Assembly: GCF_000150275.1 (NCBI RefSeq) | Contig: NW_002060945.1 | Location: 3,495,172 to 3,559,171 of the forward strand | From: Trichoplax adhaerens | Taxonomy: Eukaryota; Placozoa; Uniplacotomia; Trichoplacea; Trichoplacidae | DNA length: 64,000 nt | Reading direction: 5' to 3' | Shown: positions 63,537 through 64,000 of the stretch, in pieces | Layout: the number at the start of each line of letters is the position of its first letter | Numbering within the stretch: position 1 is the stretch's first letter | The notes under the pieces: model-generated | The model's database searches: none | What the model saw: the letters and a program-made list of their open reading frames with translations, nothing else | Told to the model about the DNA's origin: nothing | Position numbers and translations under genes: made by a program

Positions 63537-64000
63537 ATCTAGTAATGAACATCAATTAAATTTGATCGAGTAGGAGAATCAAAGCGAAAAGATAAAATCA
63601 AGAAATTCTTGTTCTCCACACTTGTTTTAAAATGTTCAAGGATGGGAGAAATTTATCGAACAGTTAATTAGATCCAGACTTTGCAGTACAGGATGGAGAC
63701 AGCAAACAGTGCTAGGTTATCCTAGTCTTCAGGGTATATAGTGACTTAGTAAATAAGCGATCAACATTTATGTTTACCTAATACATGTGTACAGTACACT
63801 AGACTATTCCATCCTGAATGGATGAGTAGTTGACAATTAATATACTTGAGTACTATGTTTTCGCACAGTAGCATACTATTGTTGAGTCAAATTGGGTGTG
63901 ATCTTGCTTCTCAATAGTACTACCTACATACTGCACGTATAGCTACTGCAAAACTTGGTGGGAACGACTTTAAGCAGGGCTTGGATAATTTTATTATGGG
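63537..64000. promoter_or_regulatory. Upstream flank of the receptor kinase
   Basis: If 63536 is the start of the gene, its promoter is here. Contains one palindrome GTGTACAGTACAC at 63787-63799. No other feature was seen. Confidence 0.35.

Overview
The window is eukaryotic and animal. Genes are broken into many short exons bounded by GT/AG introns, base composition is AT-rich, intergenic DNA is short, and the gene families (a Trio/Kalirin-type Rho GEF, a receptor tyrosine kinase, a DLK-type MAP3K) belong to animals. The intron-rich, compact, low-GC structure fits an early-branching animal such as a placozoan (Trichoplax/Hoilungia type). That assignment is an inference from style, not from a search. 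No bacterial operons, CRISPR arrays, tRNA or rRNA genes were seen. Long open frames are scarce, so genes were built by joining conserved exons and checking splice sites and phase.

Layout, left to right. (1) 79-344, plus: last two exons of UBE2G2, an ER-associated-degradation E2 enzyme whose 5' part lies off the window. (2) 1902-8268, minus: a short-chain dehydrogenase of the retinol dehydrogenase/WWOX type. Its large first intron carries a degenerate tandem repeat and what looks like a dead protein-coding gene on the opposite strand. (3) 10719-15149, minus: MAP3K12/13 (DLK/LZK), complete. (4) 18260-19981, plus: LSM5, complete. (5) 22288-49503, minus: one very large TRIO/Kalirin gene. It has Sec14, spectrin repeats, DH1-PH1, DH2-PH2, Ig and a C-terminal kinase domain that has lost its catalytic aspartates. 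(6) 53349-54516, plus: MALSU1, the mitochondrial ribosome silencing factor. (7) 56371 to about 63536, minus: a receptor tyrosine kinase with an unfamiliar cysteine-rich ectodomain and a long acidic juxtamembrane region.

Two divergent gene pairs (MAP3K/LSM5 and TRIO/MALSU1) share intergenic regions of 3-4 kb. Both regions are packed with palindromic GTAC-containing words (GTACAGTAC, GTACTGTAC). The same words are sparser in the rest of the window and were not noticed inside the exons that were built. The convergent intergenic regions (345-1901, 19982-22287, 54517-56370) hold little of note.

Functional links are loose. TRIO (Rac/Rho activation), the MAP3K (JNK pathway) and the receptor kinase could belong to one signalling logic, but animal gene neighbours are not operons and no co-regulation is claimed. 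The observations most worth checking are the apparent TRIO pseudokinase, the repeated C...CC ectodomain motif of the receptor kinase, the GTAC-palindrome clusters, a 35-bp stem hairpin at 17482-17555, and the decayed antisense gene at 5.8-7.7 kb.
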